DNA from: JAFARZ01 sp036490795
GTDB lineage: Bacteria; Actinomycetota; Actinomycetes; Streptosporangiales; Streptosporangiaceae
Direction: 5' to 3'
Assembly (NCBI GenBank): GCA_036490795.1
Contig: DASXDG010000477.1
Coordinates: 1-12,201 of the forward strand
DNA: 12,201 nt
Positions 12,137-12,201 of the stretch are shown piece by piece. Position 1 is the stretch's first letter. Every line of letters starts with the position of its first letter. The notes under the pieces were generated by a model. That model was not told the DNA's origin. It searched no databases and was given only the letters and a program-made list of their open reading frames with translations. A program made the position numbers and the translations under genes.

Positions 12137-12201
12137 ATACGATCGCGGCCGATGTGCATTTCGGGCAATAACCTTAAAAGGCGCACACGCCAATCGTCGG
12201 C

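Larger units (their letters stand above)
11735..12201. other. Non-coding region rich in inverted repeats
   Basis: No convincing gene was found in these 467 bases. The first ~140 bases, upstream of the secreted-protein gene, are AT-richer and contain AATTAATGAC (11795-11804) and GTTATTAATT (11828-11837), an inverted pair matching at nine of ten positions. Then comes a GC-rich block with a perfect palindrome and three related repeats (11894-12004), then a long imperfect palindrome (12053-12136). The last 65 bases show no recognised feature and may lead to a gene beyond the window. Confidence 0.7.

Overview
This 12.2 kb window is very GC-rich. Its genes resemble those of the high-GC Gram-positives (Actinomycetota): a ClpC1-like N-terminal domain, an SCO6745-family protein, a MerR/GyrI-type regulator, a DesK/NarL-type two-component pair and a secreted Cys-rich beta protein. 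Several genes appear to have leaderless promoters, which is common in that phylum. The genus cannot be fixed from the sequence. No rRNA, tRNA, CRISPR array, transposase or integrase was seen.

Layout, left to right. (1) The C-terminal end of a YdeI/OmdA-like protein (3-137). (2) A complete AmtB-type ammonium channel (192-1421) without an adjacent glnK. (3) A minus-strand pair: a small HTH plus coiled-coil DNA-binding protein (2384-2740), followed by an SCO6745-family protein (1503-2354). (4) Divergent from the HTH gene, a Clp N-domain protein with no ATPase (2798-3820). (5) A serpin lipoprotein with an inhibitory-type hinge (3916-5157). (6) A minus-strand proline-iminopeptidase-like hydrolase (5173-6021). 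(7) Divergent from it, a three-domain MerR, GyrI-like and alpha/beta-hydrolase fusion (6103-7758), with a MerR-type dyad between the two. (8) A small membrane protein on the minus strand (7770-8273), divergent from a histidine kinase and response regulator pair (8447-9658, 9637-10326). (9) A minus-strand SAM methyltransferase (10323-11057) whose stop codon overlaps that of the regulator. (10) A 9-bp tandem repeat. (11) A secreted four-cysteine protein on the minus strand (11195-11734). (12) A 450-bp non-coding tail with dense palindromes, three ~23-nt repeats and one 84-nt imperfect palindrome.

Two pieces stand out. First, the Clp_N protein keeps, at identical numbering, residues by which mycobacterial ClpC1 binds cyclomarin-type antibiotics and by which ClpC recognises phospho-arginine, yet it has no AAA+ motor. 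With the divergent HTH gene it looks like a split version of mycobacterial ClpC2, which also combines a DNA-binding segment with a ClpC-like N-domain. A surface serpin follows, so the block 2384-5157 may be a small protein quality-control or protease-protection locus. Second, the MerR-GyrI-hydrolase fusion, facing a separate hydrolase across one MerR-type operator, suggests a one-protein sensor and enzyme for a small molecule. Both functional readings are inference; the domains and residues are visible in the sequence.
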